7,252 nucleotides of DNA from NCBI GenBank assembly GCA_038222915.1, contig JBBRHH010000309.1, positions 1 through 7,252 of the forward strand, in the 5' to 3' direction. Positions within the stretch are counted from its first letter, which is position 1; every line of letters begins with the position of its first letter. The notes under the pieces are model-generated. The model did no database searches. It saw nothing but the letters and a program-made list of their open reading frames with translations, and was not told the origin of the DNA. This DNA is from JBBRHH01 sp038222915. GTDB taxonomy: Bacteria; Planctomycetota; Phycisphaerae; Tepidisphaerales; Tepidisphaeraceae. Shown in pieces: positions 5,628 through 7,252 of this stretch. The position numbers were made by a program, and so were the translations under genes.

Positions 5628-6872
5628 ATGGCCCGTGTTCAACTCGAAAAAGTTTCTAAGATTTATCCTGGGGGCGTTAAGGCCGTGGATGGGATTGATC
5701 TGCTGATTGCTGATCAGGAGTTTGTTGTGCTGGTGGGGCCTTCGGGGTGTGGGAAGTCTACTACTCTTCGGATGGTGGCGGGGCTGGAGGAGATTTCTGG
5801 GGGGGTGATTCGGATTGGGGATCGGGTTGTCAATAATGTGCCGCCTAAGAGTCGGGATATTGCCATGGTTTTTCAGAACTATGCGCTTTATCCGCATATG
5901 TCTGTTTATAAGAACATGGCGTTTGGGCTGAAGCTTCGGAAGATGCCTAAGGCCGAGATTCATCAGCGGGTGATGGAGGCGGCGAAGATTCTGGATTTGG
6001 AGCATCTTTTGGAGCGGAAGCCCAAGGCGCTTTCGGGGGGGCAGCGGCAGCGGGTGGCCGTTGGGCGGGCGATTGTGCGGGAGCCGGCGGCTTTTTTGTT
6101 TGATGAGCCGCTTTCCAATCTTGATGCAAAGTTGCGGGTTACTACGCGGGCCGAGCTCAAGCGGCTGCATCATCGGCTTAAAACTACCACTATTTATGTG
6201 ACCCACGACCAGGAAGAGGCGATGACGCTGGGGGACCGGATTGTGGTGATGAAAGATGGGCTGATCCAGCAGGCCGACACGCCTTTGCGTACCTACAATT
6301 ACCCTGTAAATCGTTTTGTGGCCGGGTTCATTGGCATGCCGCCGATGAACTTTTTCGATGGGGTGCTACGGAACGTGGATGGCCAGATGGTGTTTGAGGA
6401 GGGGGTGCGAAAAGACGACTGTTCGTCGCCGATTGGCGAGGATTGTGTTGGGGAACTGGCTGAGAGCGATGAGCCGCAGGTGCCGGTGGGTGAGTTGACG
6501 CTGCCGGGCAATGGCTTTAAGTTGGTTGTCCCGACGAGGCTGCGCGAGCGCATCGCCGGACGTGTTGGCAAGGAAATAGTGCTTGGGATTCGTCCCGAAC
6601 ACTTTCATCTTCAGCCGGTTGGAAATGAAGACGACCTTGCGGTGTTGAGAGTGAAGTTGAATGTCATCGAGCCGTTGGGCAATGATATGGATGTTTACAT
6701 GAATACGCCCCTGCACGACCATGTGGTCGGACGGGTGGAGGCCCATCCGGGCCTTGAGATCAACAAAGAGGTGAATGTGTACGTTGATCTGCGGAAAATC
6801 CAGTTTTTCGAACCCGGAGCGACCGGGACGAATCTGAGCCTTGCCACCGAGAACGCCCATGCCCTTGCATAA
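5628..6872 (+). CDS. MalK/UgpC-type sugar ABC transporter ATP-binding protein
   Basis: 414 residues. All nucleotide-binding landmarks are intact: Walker A GPSGCGKST (37-45), Q-loop in VFQNYALYPHM (Gln83), signature LSGGQRQ (135-141), Walker B FLFDEP (156-161), D-loop SNLD (163-166), switch His193 (THDQEEAMTLGDR). GFIGMPPMNFFDG (233-245) opens the C-terminal OB/TOBE domain, which includes GIRPEH (320-325). This marks the CUT1 importer ATPases (MalK, UgpC, MsmX) that energise uptake of oligosaccharides or glycerol-3-phosphate as cytoplasmic dimers. No permease or binding protein is adjacent; MsmX-like ATPases are known to serve several transporters, which I infer here. It is some 40 residues longer than common family members, because of an acidic stretch at about 258-295 with two Cys (265, 273). 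No good Shine-Dalgarno precedes ATG 5628 (GGGAA is 11 bases away), but the Walker A spacing fixes this start. Codon use drifts from G/T-ending codons in the first two thirds to more C-ending codons in the last. Confidence 0.95.
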   Translation: MARVQLEKVSKIYPGGVKAVDGIDLLIADQEFVVLVGPSGCGKSTTLRMVAGLEEISGGVIRIGDRVVNNVPPKSRDIAMVFQNYALYPHMSVYKNMAFGLKLRKMPKAEIHQRVMEAAKILDLEHLLERKPKALSGGQRQRVAVGRAIVREPAAFLFDEPLSNLDAKLRVTTRAELKRLHHRLKTTTIYVTHDQEEAMTLGDRIVVMKDGLIQQADTPLRTYNYPVNRFVAGFIGMPPMNFFDGVLRNVDGQMVFEEGVRKDDCSSPIGEDCVGELAESDEPQVPVGELTLPGNGFKLVVPTRLRERIAGRVGKEIVLGIRPEHFHLQPVGNEDDLAVLRVKLNVIEPLGNDMDVYMNTPLHDHVVGRVEAHPGLEINKEVNVYVDLRKIQFFEPGATGTNLSLATENAHALA

Positions 6873-6902
6873 GCATCAGCATGGCATCCCGGCCGGGCCA
6901 GT

Positions 6903-6931
6903 GGCTCATCCGAAAGGAGTTCGGATGGGCC
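6903..6931 (+). other. Strong hairpin downstream of the ABC gene
   Basis: CATCCGAA (6907-6914) pairs perfectly with TTCGGATG (6920-6927) around AGGAG. Pairing continues outward with one G-U and three more pairs, giving about 12 pairs. Only a weak T-run (TGTTTAT) follows some distance after, so it is not a textbook terminator. It could protect the 3' end of the ABC mRNA, act with the next hairpin as a tandem terminator, or be part of a small structured RNA. Confidence 0.55.
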
Positions 6932-6972
6932 GGTGAGTGTTTATACACGCTCGCTCTTTCGTCCGTGTGCCG

Positions 6973-7001
6973 GGCCGCCGTTGAGGTGGCCTTTTTGTTT
7001 T
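6973..7001 (+). terminator. Intrinsic terminator between the ABC gene and nusA
   Basis: GGCCGCC (6973-6979) pairs with GGTGGCC (6985-6991) through seven pairs, one of them G-U, with a GTTGA loop. TTTTTGTTTT (6992-7001) follows at once. A GC-rich stem plus U-tract on the + strand is a standard rho-independent terminator, ending the ABC transcript. The GGCC at 7002-7005 could also pair with the GGCC just before the T-run. Combined with its place before nusA, this leaves room for a leader attenuator, but only if transcription starts upstream of it. Confidence 0.85.
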
Positions 7002-7011
7002 GGCCGGTGAG

Positions 7012-7052
7012 ACAATTGAATAGCGTTGTACAACTGAATACACAACCGAATA
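7012..7052 (+). repeat. Three direct repeats ACAAYYGAATA upstream of nusA
   Basis: ACAATTGAATA (7012-7022), ACAACTGAATA (7030-7040) and ACAACCGAATA (7042-7052) differ only at the two central pyrimidines. Start-to-start distances are 18 and 12 bases. They fill the space between the terminator and the nusA ribosome site and stand out as A/T-rich in GC-rich DNA. The nusA promoter probably lies here: TTGAAT at 7016-7021 with TACACA at 7039-7044 (17-bp spacer) is the best pair and overlaps the first two repeats. The array may therefore be a set of protein binding sites over the promoter. Confidence 0.7.
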
Positions 7053-7054
7053 GT

Positions 7055-7060
7055 GAGGAA
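7055..7060 (+). promoter_or_regulatory. Ribosome binding site of nusA
   Basis: GAGGAA ends two bases before the ATG at 7063, with the GAGG core four bases from it. This is a short but workable spacing, and it confirms the start. Confidence 0.65.
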
Positions 7061-7062
7061 TC

Positions 7063-7252
7063 ATGAACCAGGAATTGTTAAGAATCGTTGACGGAATCGC
7101 TCGAGATAAAAACATCGAGAAAGAACAGATCTACACGGATATTGAGCAGGCCGTCGCGTCGGCGCTGCGCAAACAGTTCAATACGGAAGATACCAGTGAG
7201 TTCGTCGTCCATCTGGATCGCCAGAACGGGGCGTTGTCGGCCACGCGCAACG
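7063..7252 (+). CDS. nusA: Transcription termination/antitermination factor NusA, N-terminal part (runs off the window)
   Basis: Only the first 63 codons are present; the window ends inside the gene. The protein begins MNQELLRIVDGIARDKNIEK and continues EQIYTDIEQAVASALRKQF, then a DRQNGAL segment. This matches the NusA N-terminal domain, which binds RNA polymerase near the RNA exit channel (compare the common MNxELLxIVDxIxRDKxIxK start and IExAxxxAxRK helix). The S1 and KH RNA-binding domains would follow outside the window. NusA modulates pausing, termination and antitermination in the cytoplasm; in many bacteria it is followed by infB and rbfA, which cannot be tested here. Base composition is more balanced between G and C than in the genes upstream. 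An intrinsic terminator and a set of direct repeats precede it. Confidence 0.92.
   Translation, partial: MNQELLRIVDGIARDKNIEKEQIYTDIEQAVASALRKQFNTEDTSEFVVHLDRQNGALSATRN

Noticed and set aside
4341..6206. Minus-strand open frame of 621 codons across pilT and most of the ABC gene
   Set aside because: The product is dominated by Arg, Pro, His and Asn with no domain pattern, and it lies antisense to two unmistakable genes. The G-rich + strand simply has few TTA, CTA or TCA words.
6888..6897. Perfect palindrome CCCGGCCGGG after the ABC gene
   Set aside because: A ten-base GC palindrome is expected by chance in such DNA and has no loop for an RNA hairpin.
6881..7066. Plus-strand 61-codon frame between the ABC gene and nusA, with a QLNS/QLNT/QPNS repeat in its translation
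   Set aside because: It runs through the terminator, and its peptide repeat is only the translation of the ACAAYYGAATA DNA repeats; the copies are 18 and 12 bases apart, both multiples of three, by chance.
1..7252. CRISPR arrays, tRNA or rRNA genes, insertion sequences, phage or defence genes
   Set aside because: I found no regularly spaced identical repeats with unique spacers, no cloverleaf-like sequence, no transposase motif and no terminal inverted repeats. The periodic repeats present are Kelch blades within a coding region.

Overview
The window reads as a chromosomal segment from a GC-rich bacterium, most likely a planctomycete of the Phycisphaerae type. The reasons are the N-terminal LEPR-XLL-like motif (LESRVYLSA) on a large Kelch-repeat protein, a habit of large secreted-type repeat proteins typical of that phylum, and the style of the NusA start. 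The lineage is an inference; no rRNA or other taxonomic marker is present. The + strand is strongly G-rich whichever way the genes run, which leaves long antisense frames open that are not genes.

Layout. (1) 1-142: upstream region with a GC-rich inverted repeat. (2) 143-3361 (+): a 1072-residue protein made of two Kelch blocks, each with seven full blade motifs plus one degenerate eighth, separated by two fibronectin-III-like modules and followed by one CARDB-like module. (3) 3310-3626: an 11-G run, then the stop codon, then a second CARDB-like half-module in another reading frame (stop at 3626). This looks like a broken, slipped or mis-assembled C-terminus. (4) 3695-4186 (-): a MarR-family regulator. 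(5) 4374-5549 (+): a PilT/PilU-type pilus retraction ATPase, divergent from the regulator. (6) 5628-6872 (+): an orphan MalK/UgpC-type sugar ABC transporter ATPase behind a near-consensus promoter. (7) 6873-7062: a structured intergenic region with a clear intrinsic terminator and three direct repeats of ACAAYYGAATA. (8) 7063 to the window end (+): the N-terminus of NusA, cut by the window edge.

The genes do not form one pathway. Two intergenic spans (5550-5627 and 6873-7062) carry their own promoter or terminator signals, so pilT, the ABC ATPase and nusA are probably separate transcription units; marR and pilT share a divergent control region. The most interesting points are the out-of-frame second CARDB module beside the poly-G run, the symmetric double-propeller architecture, the triple repeat in front of nusA, and the 12-bp direct repeat at a 20-bp period in front of pilT.
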